Shown here: in pieces, positions 21,259 through 34,133 of the stretch
How the letters are laid out: every line of letters begins with the position of its first letter
Numbering within the stretch: the stretch's first letter is position 1
Source: Monosiga brevicollis MX1
Lineage: Eukaryota > Opisthokonta > Choanoflagellata > Craspedida > Salpingoecidae
Direction of reading: 5' to 3'
Assembly: GCF_000002865.3 (NCBI RefSeq)
Contig: NW_001865064.1
Location: forward strand, 62,041 to 98,651
DNA length: 36,611 nucleotides
Made by a program: the position numbers and the translations under genes
The notes under the pieces: generated by a model
The model's input: the letters and a program-made list of their open reading frames with translations, nothing else
Databases searched by the model: none
Told to the model about the DNA's origin: nothing

Positions 21259-24200
21259 ATGGCGACGGGGTCGTCGTCCCGGCTGCCCGCGGGCGCTGCT
21301 GCAGGTCAGAGTGCTCAAATGATGGATGATTGGCCGGATGTGGATGATGCCGAGGCTATTGAGGCTTGGATTCAGGCGCAGCTTGAGGCGCTGCCCGTTC
21401 CGACGCCTCGGAAACGCGCCTCTCCGGCAACGCTGGCCTTGGCGACGGGTGCGGCGGACAGTGCAGCGCGGCCAGAGGGCGTCGTAACCGATGCCTCGGT
21501 CGCCACTGGGCATGGGGAGTCTGCCATGATGGACGCGCCTCTGACCACGCGTACGAGCGCTTTACACCCGGCTACGCCGCGTCTGGGCTGGCGATCCATC
21601 AGCCAGCGCCTGGCGCATGCGCCTTCAGCTCCAGTCGACCCGGACACGGATGATCCCGACGACATTGACTCTCCAGCTTATCTCGAGCGCAAGGTGCAAA
21701 TTTTACGCGCCGAACGCGCAGCCAGCTTGAGCGATGACAACGTCAAACGCAATGCCGGTCCACCGCCGCCTCATCGGCCCTCGAGCAGTGTCAGCCACGA
21801 TCAACATTTGGATTCTGCGGCCGTCGCCCCACAAGACCGCCGTCCCTGGGAGCTCCTGGTCCGCGAGTTTGTCACAAAGTCTCAGCAGCTGGCGGAAGCG
21901 CATCACGCGGCACTGCAAGAACTTGCGGCGACTACTTTGCCGACCCCAATCCTGGCGTGGGGCGAACCTGCCCAGGACGACGAGGCCAACCAGCCAGCCC
22001 GTAACGAAGCGACCCCCGATACCTCCAGCGACCTGCCCGCCTCCCCCGCGAGTGCAAGTCACACAGGCAACAGTGCAGCAGACGAGGGACAGCCAAGCGC
22101 TAGCGGTTTGAATCTCAATCCTGCACCACACCCTCAAGCACAGCCTGCACAGCAATCCCGGCAAGCAGCAGCCAAACTTCAGGCACGCTTGGCTGAGCTG
22201 GAAAAAACGCGCCAGGCCAGCCAACAAGCCCGTCAACTTGCCTCTGCCAGAGTTTTACAGCGCGTCTTTACTGCTTGGTGTGCCCGTGACTTGTGGCGTC
22301 CGCGCTTGCACGCTGCACATGTGCAATACCAGGCCCAACAGGCCCGGGCCGCCACGCGCCTCCAGGCCCTTGTGCGGGGCTGGTTGTGTCGCCGGCGCTA
22401 CAGCAGCGCCATAGCCACCGCCATCCAGCGCACAAGAGCCAAATCGAAACTGCTTCAGACTTGGTGCCACAGCGGGTTGGGTACAGGGCTCACTCAGCGC
22501 TGCCGTGGTGTAATCGTACGACAACGCATGGCTGTTGAACTTGCAGATGCCGCTCATCGTGGCTTGGCTGCACATCATCGAGCACAAGAGGAACAGGCTG
22601 AGCGACAGCGACTGGAAGCAGAGCGCCAGGCCGCCCTTCAGGCTCATCGACGACAGGAAGAAGAAGCTGCGCGCCTTGCCGCCCAACGGGCAGCCGAAGA
22701 AGCCCGCCTGGCTGAAGAGCGGGCTAAACGCCAAGCCGCCCAGCGAGCACACGAAGCACAACTGCAGCGGGCCGAACAGGCGCTCACCCAACTAGAGCTA
22801 GCTCGCCAACAAAGCTCTCCGCGTCTATTGGGTACGTGCCACCACATCAACATTTGAGGCTGACTCAGGCCCTCACGCCACTTTTTTCCGCTTCCTCACT
22901 GCCTCGCTCATTTCTGCAAAATACTCACCTCTATTTGGCTTTCACGTAGACGCCCTTCACGCTGTAACAGCGCCTCCTCGGGACGTCTTTGCCGACGATC
23001 CAGCCAGCCATGTCACTCTACGCACGCCCACCAGCGAGGTACCTGTCGTCACCAAACGTGACGTCTGGCCCCATGCCTGCATCCTGCATCCTGGCTCCTC
23101 TGATGTTGACACACCTCTTCTGATAGCATGCACCTACCATGCGAATCCTGAGCTCCGGCGGCCGCTGGTCCCATTTTCCCGGTTTCACGAGCCATCTTTC
23201 AGTTCTCCGGTAAGAAGCCACCCTCTAGATGGTTCACTGAACCTTCCCTCAACGGTCCTCGTCTCACCGTGCTCGCGCACAGGCTGCAGGGTTGTAACTT
23301 GTCAACCATCCCAGAGCTGGCCGCTCTGCCCCTCTTAACCTACCTGGATGTTTCACACAACAAGCTGGCCTCGATCAATGTGCACCACTTACCGTGGCTG
23401 ACCTATATGAATGTGGCGCATAACGACCTGACTGCGTTGGAAGTCATTGAGACGGTATTCATTCACGTTGTGCCCGCTTGCTCGGCCCTTTTGAACGTCC
23501 AAGCTCTTGTGCTCATAAAATGAAATGAAATTCCTCTTCCTTGCACGCTTAGCCCTCGCTTCGTCTCTTAGATTGTAGTCGGAACCAGTTGACCACCTTC
23601 CCGACGTGGCCGGCACCGCTGGCGCAGCTGCAGCACCTGGATGTTAGTCACAATCAGCTACAGGATCTGGGTGGTATTCTCAGTCACGTGGCACCTGGGC
23701 TGCGTCGGCTTGTGGCGCTGGATAACCCGCTTCAAAAGTTGACCGTGGATGACATCCCTGTTTTGACCACGGCTACCATCAGCGTCGAGACTTGGGGAAC
23801 CGCGGTGGGCGTCGACGAAGCCGAGCGCTGGCGCATTGTCTCTGGTGATCGGGCCAAAATGATGATAACCCTACCTCGACTCGCCCCCGAACATCCAGCC
23901 TGGGCAAAACTGGAAGCGGCAGCCCCCCTCGTGGAATTGAATCCCTTGCAGACTTTGGTGCAAACCGACGGCTCGGTGGCAGAACTTTTGGCTGCGCTCC
24001 GTCGCTGGCTTGCGCTAACCAACTCCCATGCCGTGCAACCCAAAGACTTGGATGCGTTGTGGCCGCTGGCCCCAAATCGGCGCAAGCACGTTGCAGCCAC
24101 CCGTATTCAGGCCGCTTGGCGAGGGCATCATTTACGCCGTCATTTGGATGCCATTTTACACAATGTCTTTGCCGTGAACGCTGGTGCTTCGAATGAGCAT

Positions 24201-24749
24201 GGCGAAGATGATCAGGTCCTCCGTTTCAACGAACCAGACGCGTCGGATCTGCTCGACTTGGAGCGTGCTCCTCGAAAAACCTCAGGGCCAACTATGAGTC
24301 GCAGCAAAGTGCGCACTGGCAATGTCACGCCCGCCGATGCTCGAGCAGAGGCAGCGGTTTCCCAGGCCACTGAGCCCGTCCCGTTGCCCGCTCCTGATCG
24401 GTGGATGCAGCCCATGTCTGCCACCTCGCGTCCCCGTTCGGCCCAAGATCTACCCCCGGTCCGTGCATCACGCGATGCCCCACCTAACCACGATGCCACA
24501 ACCCGAAGCCTTCCGCCCGAAGCCAGCGACCGCGCGGCTCTGCTCTACACCCAACGTCAAAAAAGCGCTCGGGCCCAACATCACAAGAGGCGCTCCACCT
24601 CGGTCTGTTTCATTGTTTTGCAACAAGTCACCCAAATTGTTTTTTTATTGTGCATTTCCTTCGGCTCTTGTCTCATTCGCGCACGCTTGTGTTTGTGCTG
24701 GCGTTTGGTAGACATGGAAGTAGCTGGAGAGGCCAGTTTTGGCAGATAG
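21259..24749 (+). CDS. Leucine-rich-repeat and IQ-motif protein (LRRIQ1-like)
   Basis: Four exons: 21259-22831, 22950-23209, 23290-23454 and 23553-24749. All phases close, giving about 1064 aa. Residues 1-300 are low-complexity and Pro/Ala/Asp-rich. IQ-like helices follow, the clearest LQALVRGWLCRRRY near 368-381, then a charged coiled coil rich in Gln/Ala/Arg/Glu (about 430-520). The LRRs span the later exons: LTYLDVSHNKL, LTYMNVAHNDL, LRLLDCSRNQL (created only by the third splice) and LQHLDVSHNQL, at about 21-23 residue spacing. A second IQ motif, IQAAWRGHHLRRH, begins at 851. Coiled coil and IQs, then LRRs, then IQ matches LRRIQ1-type ciliary or centrosomal proteins; calmodulin would be the expected IQ ligand. 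The C-terminus is uncertain: a T-rich GT-AG segment (24604-24711) looks like an intron and would move the stop to 24723. Confidence 0.8.
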
Positions 24750-24913
24750 CCGGATTCTGATTTGATTGAATATGCGCTGGTCGCAAGGCCACTTGCAAAG
24801 GGGTCGAGGCTTGTCATTGAGCAACAATGTCAAAAATCCAAGCCACCCATTTCTTCTTTTTGATTTTGCTACGGGCCGCCCGATTGAGTTTAATCGAGCC
24901 AAAGACGCCCGGG

Positions 24914-27900
24914 CTAACTAAGAAGTGCCAGGATTTTCTTCGTGTCGGTAAAATTGGTACCCTAAGACCATGGACAGAGTAAAAAAAGCATTCAGGGCAG
25001 TCATATAAGCGAATTTGTCGGTGCAAAATTGTGGACGCAGGGGATACCTCTGCGACACAGCCTTGGATCAAACTGTTGAGATGGGATTGTGCTGCCTCGG
25101 GCAGGGTCGATAAATTTTCTGCAACCTGCATGACAATCTCCTTGACAATGCCGGTTTGGTTGGCCTAAAAGCGGCGGCATTCAATCTTGTCAGCTATAGT
25201 ATAGACATTTGTGCACCTCAAAGAGAGGCAATGGTTGAAAACGGAAAAAAAAAAAAAAAAAAAAAAAAATTAATGGGGCGTGCTTGACTGACCTCAACCG
25301 ATAACGTCAAACACTCTTGCAACAGGCGCAAGGCATAAAAGCTATAATTGCAAGCGTTGCTGGCATGAGTTAAAAGTGCAAATGTTCTGCGCTTAGCCCT
25401 TGCACCAACTCTTAGACACTTGAACGAACTTGTAAGGGTCCACCAGAAGCACTTCGTCGACGACATAAGTCGCAAGGGTCGGGATGGATACTAGTTTGTA
25501 GGCCAGCAGCATGCGCCAGAGTGCCGACGCGATGGCCGAGTTGAAGTTGAGCGTAGCTACTAGTTGATGTGTGAGAACATCCTCATCAAGTCCAAGCAAC
25601 ACTGGCAAGAGCCCGAGCCTAGCAAATGGGGGGTGAATTGAGGCTAATCGCTTGCTGTTGTGCTAGCAACGACAAGGCATGGCGGTGTGCACCCACTGTT
25701 CAAGACGGTGCACAATGCCCATGTGAAATTGCTGAGACTGGAGGCCAAGCAAAAGCGCAACAAGGGCCAGTCGTTGACCCTCCTCCAGTGCTGCAAAGCA
25801 TGAGCAAATCACAAGTCAGTAAACACTATCCGAACAAGGCCGGCGTGCTGGTTGATTAAGCGTAGGCCTCGAGACACGCGAATGTGCCACGCGCACACAG
25901 TTTAACGATAGAGACTCACCTTCCAGGCCTTCAATGGGCGCGGCACTGAGGGCATCCCGCAACGAATCAGGGAGCGCGCCGTCATCATTGGCCGAGGCTA
26001 CCAGTATCGGTTGAAAACGGCTGCATATGAGTGCCCGGCGTGCATAACGGCTGGGAAAATAGCGTTCATACCTGCCGGTGAGGCGGTCGCAAGGAGAGAT
26101 ATCAGCTGGTGACCACGGGGTTCTGCCTCGCCCTCTGCGTTTGTCAGGGTTTCGGCAAACCAGGCCGAAAGTGGGGCAGTCTCGCGAATGGGCGGGCTTT
26201 GCTGTGTATAAATGTGATGCTCGGCCTTGAGGTCGCGGCGCAGGCGAGCTGGATAGCTGAGCCTGTGGAATGCACGTGGACGAGGAGTGAGCGGGGTGAT
26301 GCTTTTTCACATTTTAAGACATTTGTGTCCTGATCACGTCAAAAGATTCAGGGTCCTAAATGGGCACGCACTCGATGGCTGCGCCCAGGATGCATAGCGC
26401 CAAACTGCAACGTCGTGGCTCGTTCTACGAGTAGGAGCAATGCGCCAAGTGTCAGTGTTTCATGTAGAGCGTGAACTGGCTCGTTGACGCCAAAATAAGG
26501 TCGGCAACAGGAACACACAGAATCGAGGGCCAAGCTGATGAGAGGCCAGGGGAGATCCCATTCAATCTGAGCGCCAAAACGGGCGAGCACACCAGCCAGT
26601 CGAAGCTGCGCCAAGGTGGAGAGATATTGCCCACGCTGTAAGGCAGCCGCCATGACGTGAATGGAAGCCTCGGCAAAGTGCGCCTCCCTACCATGACAGG
26701 CACGCGCATGAGGACAGGCACGCGCATGAGGACAAGCACACAGTGTGCGAATGTGTGTGCTGAGTGCGTGGGCAAATGAGACGAATGACGATGATGATGG
26801 TGATGGAAGAAGGGGAGGGCCGAACCGCATAATGTCCCTTAGAAGATACTCGACAAACGCCCGAAGGCGGGCAACACCATGCATCGCAAAGCTGATCAGT
26901 TCCTGAAACACGGGGCAATGCCGAGGAGTTAGGCAGTAGAAAAGGAAGGAAAGCGGGGATCCTGGTTGCATGTCCGAGTGAAGCGGTGCGTACGAAGCTT
27001 GGTGCTTTGCGTCTGCGCTTACTTCAATGACGGGGACTGTGAGGTCATGACTGTAGCAGAGATGCATGAGCTGCTTTAACTCGTCAATGGCGGTCCGGGC
27101 TTCGCCACGACACTGGGCCACGATGCGACGAACGAGACGTTTGATGAAGAAGCGTTCAACGGTGCCTGGGGGAGGAACCACGACCTCTTTGGGCAGGTGT
27201 TCGGGCAGGACAAGGTCAAGAAAGCCAGCTCGAAGGTCAAAGCCAGACTCTTGCCGAGGACCTGTGGTGACGGCTGATTCGACGTCCCACTTGACCACCA
27301 TCTCGTGCTGGTAGCCATCAGATAGTTCAGCAGCAAAGTGGATGTAGGGGCGATGAACGAGCGTTTCACGCCAAGATTGCTGTTCAAAGTGTTTGAGACA
27401 GTGCAGGGCCGTGGCCGCAATGCCTGCAGGCTCAATCAGAAGGTCTGTTGTTCCTGGGGCTGCAGCAGGACAGGTTCTGTTGGTGATGCAGTGGCGGTGA
27501 GGTGCGGGGTGAAAATTGAGCTGAGGCCGATCAAAGCAAAGGAGGGGGCGAACGGAGAAGGCGGGTGAACGGGGGGGGGAATGCAACTTGCTCGAGATGT
27601 TCGCGGAGGGTTTGTAGAAGCTTTTGGAAGAGTTTTGGAACCCGATTGCTGAGGTCGCGGCTGCAGAGGACCATCAATTCGACGAGGGCCAGCAAAATCT
27701 CGAGTCGATCGGCAGGGTGGAGGTCGGCGTTGGCGGCCAGGGCTTCCAGGAGATCAAGGACCATGGACACGAGGGCTTCCGGGGTCAAAGAGCAGGCGTT
27801 GCAGCAGTCACCGGCCAGAAGCAGCAGGTTGGCCAGCCGATCAAACTGGCGGCCTGCGAGCGCATGACGAAGGCTTGAGGCCAGGCCATCCACAAACTAG

Positions 27901-28687
27901 GAGCCGATGATGGCGAACCAGGTGGTTGCAGGGAGATGCGGGGCGAAGGGTGAGTGGACCGTGAGGTGGCAAAGCTGAGGGGGTGAGACACGGAACGAGG
28001 CAGGGAGGTGACGGTGTTGCGAGGCCACGGGACAATGAGTATGGATAACTGCAAGAAAAGGCTCTCACCATCCGACCGAGGCGCGAGTCGCGGGCGTTGA
28101 CGAGGCTGGCAACGGTGCTCACAGCAGTCGTACTAGCAGGGTGTCGATAGGCACTGGTGCAGGCGGATGAAAGCGAACCAAGGTGAGCTCAGCCACTCTA
28201 GGCTACAGCTTCCATCTCTCCGGGCCAAGCTGAAAGGGCTTTGATCACCGGCAAGCGTGCATGGGCACATTCACATCACTTGACCGGGCGGCGAGTGCAG
28301 TGCGCGGGGACGTACTGGGCCAGCAGTCGATCGGCGACGTCGACGGGGTACGGCACCTGGTTCACGTCCTGCATAAAGGCTTCCGCAATATGCAGCAGGG
28401 TGTTTCGGTACTGCGAGACGGCCAGCTGGGACGGGCAGATCGGTAGTGAGTGAGCCAAACGGTGAGCCGCGAACCGTTGGCCGCTACGCGCGAGCCGCAG
28501 CCCCCGCCTCGTGTTCACCCCCCTGCGAGGCCGCTCGTCCCCACAGTCAACCCTCCGCTCCTCCCCTCCACTTCCTCCTCCACCTCCTCCCAATTCTACG
28601 CCAGTCACCTGCGCCATCCAAGAGCTGGAGGAGGAGGCTGCCACTTACATCGCTCTGCAGCGCCGACAGCGCTCCCGGAAGCGCCAT
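24914..28687 (-). CDS. NCBP1: Nuclear cap-binding protein subunit 1 (CBP80)
   Basis: Large subunit of the nuclear cap-binding complex, which with CBP20 binds the 5' cap and guides splicing, export and decay. It is an all-helical MIF4G-type protein. Well-supported exons, 5' to 3': 28649-28687, about 28352-28425, 28069-28153, 27588-27896, 27023-27520, 26826-26902, 26687 to about 26372, one ending 25920, one starting 25790, one ending 25430, 25293-25359, 25048-25164 and 24914-24961. Family landmarks: SLVNARDS followed after a splice by FVDGLASSLRHAL; SWRETLVHRPYIHF (vertebrate pattern W-x-E-x4-RPY); GTVERFFIKRLVRRI; AALQRGQYLSTLAQ; and LEEGQRLALVALLLG. Spliced neighbours agree in phase, for example GLE|ALEEGQ. 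Borders between 25440 and 26370 are unresolved. The N-terminus may lack an upstream exon, since the first 13 codons precede a GTAAGT donor. The gene converges on the LRR-IQ gene with a gap of about 165 bp. Confidence 0.75.
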
Positions 28688-28711
28688 TCCTCTCCGTTTC
28701 GTCAACAGAGA

Positions 28712-28808
<97 letters not shown>

Positions 28809-29418
28809 TGAGAGAGAGAGAGAGGAAGTGCCGATGTTGAGACAGAGAGAGAGAGAGACCGAAAAAAAGTCAGAGAGTGAATGGGTTCAAAAGGAAAAAA
28901 AAGACAAAATGAGTGTGGTAAAAAAGGGGAAGAAAGAGAGCGTGATTGAGACGGACATGGAGTCAGAGATCGAGAGGGATCAAGAGGGTTATTAGAGAGG
29001 GGCATAGTTCTCTTCGTTTTTTCCCCCAGCGACGCGCAGAAATAGAAAGGAGAGTACGACGGGACAGCAACGAGCGGCGCGAGGTGGTTGCTGCCTGTGG
29101 TGGGGTGAAAGGGCATCCATCTACCAAGCATGAGCGGCAACGGCCCAAGAAGTGATCAACTTGCAACTTTTGACAGGACCATCAATTTTGCACGGGCTCT
29201 GGTGTGTGATGCCGAGCCAGCGCAGTGGGAGGAGAGATAGATCAGAAGAGGTGGCCCGATATGTGTGTATGTGTGTGATTGAGGCACGGCCACGACATGA
29301 GAGAGGCGAGGAGGAGGAGAAAAAGAAGAAGAAAAGGGGAATAGGTCCTACCCCTTGATCAACAAGGGAGAAGGAGATCTTGAGAAGAAGAAGAGGAAGA
29401 GGGGGGAGCAGAGACGGC
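28688..29418. other. Spacer between NCBP1 and malate dehydrogenase
   Basis: Both neighbours are on the minus strand, so this holds the MDH 3' flank and the NCBP1 promoter or 5' leader. It contains the GA-GT compound microsatellite at 28709-28830 and purine-rich sequence to about 29000. No gene is supported. Confidence 0.55.
28709..28830. repeat. Compound (GA)n(GT)n(GA)n microsatellite
   Basis: (GA)n of about 55 bp switches cleanly to (GT)n of about 37 bp near 28768, then to GAGTGAGAGA. It lies just upstream of the first recognised NCBP1 exon. Confidence 0.9.
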
Positions 29419-32000
29419 TTAGTTGTCGTTGGCCCACTTGATGCCCTTCTCGATGGAGGCCTTGAGCTCGGGGATGACCTCGGTGTCGAGCTTGTGCTTC
29501 TCGTAGTCGCTGAGCTCGCCCAGGCCGAGGTTGCGCTCAATGCCGTTGACGCCGAGCTCAATGGGGGTGCTGAAGTACTGGCACTCGGTCACGTCCGACT
29601 CGACCATGGCGCACTCGACAATGCCCTTCTCGCCCTTGAGGGCGCGGATGAGGGAAAAGGCAAACTGGGCACCGGCCCAGGCCATGGAGAGGGTGGCCGA
29701 ACCGGCACCGGCCTTGGCCTGGACAACCTCGGTACCGCCGTTCTGGATGCGGTCCGTGAGGGCATCACGGTCCTCATCGGAGAAGGAGCAAGAGGGCTCG
29801 ACACGGGAGAGCAGGGGAAGGATGGTACCACCGGCGTGGCCGCCAATGACGGGGACGTTGATCGACTGGGGGTCAAAGCCCTTGTTCTGGCCGATAAAGG
29901 TGCGGGCGCGCACAACATCGAGGGTGGTGACACCAAAGAGCTTGCGGGGGTCGTAGACACCGGCCTTCTTCAGGGCCTCGGCGGCAATGGGGACCGTGCT
30001 GTTGACGGGGTTGGAGATGATGGCAATGCAGGCCTCGGGGCAGTACTTGGCGCAGGCCTCGGCCAGCGACTTGACAATCGAGGCGTTGGTGTTGAACAGA
30101 TCGTCACGGGTCATACCGGGCTTGCGGGGCACACCAGCGGGGATGATGACAATCTTCGAGCCAGTCAGCGCGGCGCCGAGCTCCTCGTTGCCGACGTAAC
30201 CGTGGCACTACGAGCAGGAAGGGGGAAGGAAAAAAAAAAAAAGCAATGAGGATGACAGATTTTGAGACGAGAAGCGTACACGAGAAGAGCACAAGTCGTG
30301 TGCCAGGGGGAAGAACAACAAAGGCTTTCGCTCAAGGCGAGAGGGCAAAAGAAAGAAATGACTCGAAAAGGCGACTTCAGTCCAGTGGCACGTGATGCAA
30401 AGGTGTGTACCACCAAAAGGAAAAAAAAAAAAAAAAAAAGAAAGGATCGGGATGAAACAATGGCAGTGGTCAGAGTCGGGAAAGGTGCGAGCCAACCGAG
30501 AGCACGGAAGAAATTCCAAATTAAAAAAGAAAAACGACAGGCCTCGCACACTGCCATCAGACAAAACAACCAGGGCAATGCATGTTTTGTTCTGTTTTGT
30601 TTCTTCCTGGCCAGTGATTGGATTGGCAGGTGCGCGGCGAGAAAAACAACAACCACCTTGATGGCCTCGGGTACGTTCAACCCCAAAGAGCATTATCATC
30701 CCCATGCGCGTGTGTGGGGCGGGCAGTGCTGCACAGACAAAAGGACACAGCCGAAGCAACAACCAGATTCGGGGGCAACTTGTTGAGACTTACGCTGGAG
30801 GGGGTATCAATGTGGCTGAGGTCAGCGGCGACACCCTTGGCATGGGCGAGATCGTAGACGGCCACCTCCGAGACGTGGGCCGGGGGGTGGGAGATCTTCA
30901 TGAGCATGGAGAGGGGCTGGCCAATACCGCCAGCACCACCCAGCACCGCCACCTTCATGTCCTGCGCCATGATGAAAAATTATAAAAATACAAAAGATAG
31001 TGAGTGAGAGAAGAGAGAGAGAGAGAGAGAGTGAGTGAGTGAGTGAGAAAATGAGTGTGTGTGATAGAGAAAGAGAGAGAGAGAGAGATGTAAAACGTGT
31101 AAGAAAATGTTGTGTGACAGCAACACAGTGAAAGCCTGTGTGGTGTGTGTGAAGAGAGAGAAAGAGGGGAAGAAAGAGAGAGAGTGCAAGAAACCTGTCA
31201 TACACAACACACACACTGGCACACCGAGGACCCAACACAAGGGGGAAATTGGTTACCACAGCAGTAGCAGCACACAGACACACACTCATCATGATGATCG
31301 ATTGACCAACACACACACACACACACACACACTGGCCAGCTCAACTCCAAACTCAACACCTTCTTCGCTTTTGGCACGGGGCCCCAGATAAGCAAGGAGA
31401 GAGAGCGCCGACTGAGGAAAGGCCTGTGATGTGTGTACGTGGACGTGTCTGAAGAAAAAAGAAAAAAAAAAGAGGGCACAAGCTCGAACATGTACATGTC
31501 ACAAGTGCCAAAGACTCCGCTGGCTCACAGTACCAGAGGCGCCAGCAAAAAAAAAAAAAGCCTTGACCTCGAGAATGTACAAGACATCACGGCCACAAGC
31601 CACCAACGCTGTGCGTGTGTGTATGTGTGTGGGCGGAAGCGAGGACAACAGAAAGACAAAAAGGACGCTCGCGTTTCAGAGTTCAGAGAGAGACAGCGCC
31701 CAAACGACGCCAAAAGCGGGCACACAGGCCTCAAGCCCCCCAACGACAACAACCCAAGGACAGAACGTCGACCTCCCCCCATCTTCCCTGCCAGAAGACT
31801 CGACAATCACGGCGCTCTGCCAAGGACCACAGAACCCAGTACAGTATCGGGCAGCGCGCACATGTTCACAAGCAAGACGCCACATTCTTTTCGAGTTGAA
31901 GATAACTTAAACTTACGTTGCTGCCAGTGGACATGGCACGGAGCGCCGTCGAGGCAGCCGACTGCGCCGAAGCGCTACGCAGAGCATTGACCATCATCAT
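29419..32000 (-). CDS. MDH2: Malate dehydrogenase, NAD-dependent, mitochondrial type (346 aa)
   Basis: Interconverts malate and oxaloacetate in the citric acid cycle. Three exons: 31917-32000, 30794-30961 and 29419-30207. All are phase 0, and the first two donors are perfect GTAAGT. Exon 1 encodes a 28-residue leader rich in Ala, Ser and Arg with no acidic residues, a classic mitochondrial presequence. Then come the Rossmann motif [10 protein letters not shown] (35-43), [15 protein letters not shown] with substrate arginines 112 and 118, [22 protein letters not shown] (catalytic Asp near 181, Arg near 184) and GGHAGGT (catalytic His 208). No residue needed for catalysis is missing. Of the three ATGs in tandem, the first (32000) is taken as start, but any could serve. 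Intron 1 is 955 bp and holds GA/GTGA and CA microsatellites. An ATG GCG CAG directly before exon 2 could act as an alternative start without the leader. Confidence 0.95.
31008..31090. repeat. GAGA / GAGT repeats in MDH intron 1
   Basis: GAGAGA runs alternate with GAGTGAGTGAGTGAG and a second GA run. On the transcribed strand these are CT-rich. Intronic; a (CA)n tract also lies near 31308-31331. Confidence 0.85.
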
Positions 32001-34133
32001 CTTGAACGGTGTCGTGTGTGTGTGCGTCGAGTCCTCGACCTCTCTCTCTCTCTCTCGGTTCGAGCGCGCGGTTTTTTTTTTTAATAAAATACAACACAAA
32101 TGGCAGACTAAGGTTAGGAGTGGAAGTCAGAGGGACGGCAGTCGGATGGATAAAGTTGCAGAGAGTCTTTTAACACTGGTCTCAAAATCAGAGATATATT
32201 GGAGAAAGCGATGGCCAACAGCACGAAATTAAACAGTAAAAAGGAGATTATTGTTAAAAGCAGCTTCTTTCAGAGAAGTATGCAGTCTACAAGGAAAAGT
32301 CAGAGAGGTGAGAAAGGCGCCACATGGTTCAGGAACAATGTGCACGGCGTATCATGGCAGAGCGACACATGCCGACCGCACTCCGGGCAGAGATTGGGGT
32401 GTCAACCGGTTGCATCCTGACCAAGAATGGCTTTGAATTCCCTCACCACCCAGAGGTGGTGGTAACCACTGCTCATCTGCAGAGACCATCGCATCGCACG
32501 ATCCGCGATCGGGCATGCATGCAGGTGTAGCAGTCGTAACGTGTTATCCATTCACACCTGACTGTCAGGTGTGGTCTTGCTTCTTCTCTCGCAGCTGCAC
32601 ATTACCACGAATTGCAAGTTGATTCTCCTACACGCTCAAGCAACGCGTTTTAATCATGGAAAAATGTAACATATGTCACACTGTTTGTGTCTCATGCCGT
32701 CAGGTGGTGCTACTTGGCAGGCAATTGTCAGAGTTTCGAGTAAATGTCAATGTCAGATAGATGTAGATAACAGGTGTTATGAACGCGACTGCGCCGGTGC
32801 TCAGCCCGCTGCCTCGTCGACCTGATCGCGCCATCTCATTCTTCCAGCGTGCGTGCTGTCTCCCATCGCCGCGGCGACGACATCACACGGGACCGCACAT
32901 GGCCCCCAGTCAACCACCTCCCCGGAGCCAGCCGGGATAGTACTGTACATGCATTGACCATTCTTCTGATTTTAGATCACGGACATGCTCTGCTACGTAA
33001 AAGACCCATGATGACACGATCGTCCGCCCGCGCACAGCTGGCGCGCCGAAACCCACACGCAGCACCCCAACCCCATACATCCCCGTCGTGGGTTCCTGCT
33101 TCACACGAAACGGTACGGCAGTGCTGCAGCGTCATCCCCCTCGACAATGAACGACCGAATGCTCCTTCCTCATCTACATCCATACATGCATGCATGCATG
33201 GACGTTTGACTGATTCGAGTGCCAAGCCCCGGAAGCAGGTGGGGTGGGGCCAACCTTTTCCTCGTGCACTGCCCTTTTCACTCATCGCCTCACCCACCAC
33301 CTCGCCACTCGCCTACCTTGCTGTAACTGTCCTGCGCCCCAAAACTTGGGGGCGAGCTTTTCTCCGTGTCGACTGTTCGTCACGTGCGGACCGTCCAGAT
33401 CCTTGCTTGCTTGCCTGCATCCACCACTATACCCAATGTGTCATGGTGTCACCCACCCCTGCATCTCGGCTGTCATGTCCGCCACGACCTCTACCTCATC
33501 CGTGATTTTCAAACGAGTTTAACCGTCGGCTAGGCGTCGTCAGTGAGGAATTCAAGCCGAGGCTGACGACCGCCTTCCCCCTTGTCCTGTCCTTTTTGAG
33601 GCCCTCTCACGTCCAACCATCTGTATGTTTCTGACCTGCATGCAAACGCCACCACCTGCGCTCCCCACCCCCATCCCCACAACACTCACTCACTCGCACA
33701 CACTCACACACACATTCCGTCCCTTCCTCCATTCTTTCTTCCATTCCCCTTCTCATCGCGTCAGCCCGGACCAGTCGTTGCTAAAGACGACTTTGGCCGA
33801 CCACGCCCCCCCTTCCCACCCACACCCCACCACGACCTTCAAACGAATCACAATCCAGCCTGCGAAAGTGCCGCCCATCTATGTCACATACACCTTCACA
33901 TACACAGACACATACAACCGTCGCGCGCATGGCCTCTCCCTACCCAACCGCTACTCACCTTGTTGTTGGCGCGCTGTTGCCCCCACCTGCCTGCCGCCGT
34001 CTGCTTTCCACCCAGTTGCTCCACCGGCATTTTTTGCTTCATCACGCGTGCCATTTTGCTTTTTCTCCGAGCCTCTGCCACCCTGCCTTTGACGCACGCC
34101 TGGAACACCTTCACTGCCTTGGGCTCCGCTGCC
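32001..34133. other. Divergent intergenic region between MDH and the Cys-repeat surface protein
   Basis: Both flanking genes start outward from here, so two promoters are expected. The first part (32100-32800) is less GC-rich than the rest. There is a short ATGC/CATG repeat at 33178-33201. The 33600-34130 stretch is C/T/A-rich with scattered CACA runs and may be 5' leader. Several frames are open for 60-220 codons, but composition, frame overlap and lack of splice logic give no support to any. No RNA gene was recognised. Confidence 0.5.

Noticed and set aside
28547-29140. 197-codon minus-strand frame upstream of NCBP1
   Set aside because: Mostly encoded by the GA-GT microsatellite; only its last 13 codons before a GTAAGT donor fit NCBP1.
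29380-30249. 289-codon open frame on the plus strand, rich in Gly/Ala/Leu/Asp
   Set aside because: Antisense to the malate dehydrogenase core exon; its composition is the mirror of biased codons.
32849-33505. 218-codon plus-strand frame in the intergenic region
   Set aside because: Low-quality composition, overlapping open frames on the other strand, no splice logic and no recognisable domain.
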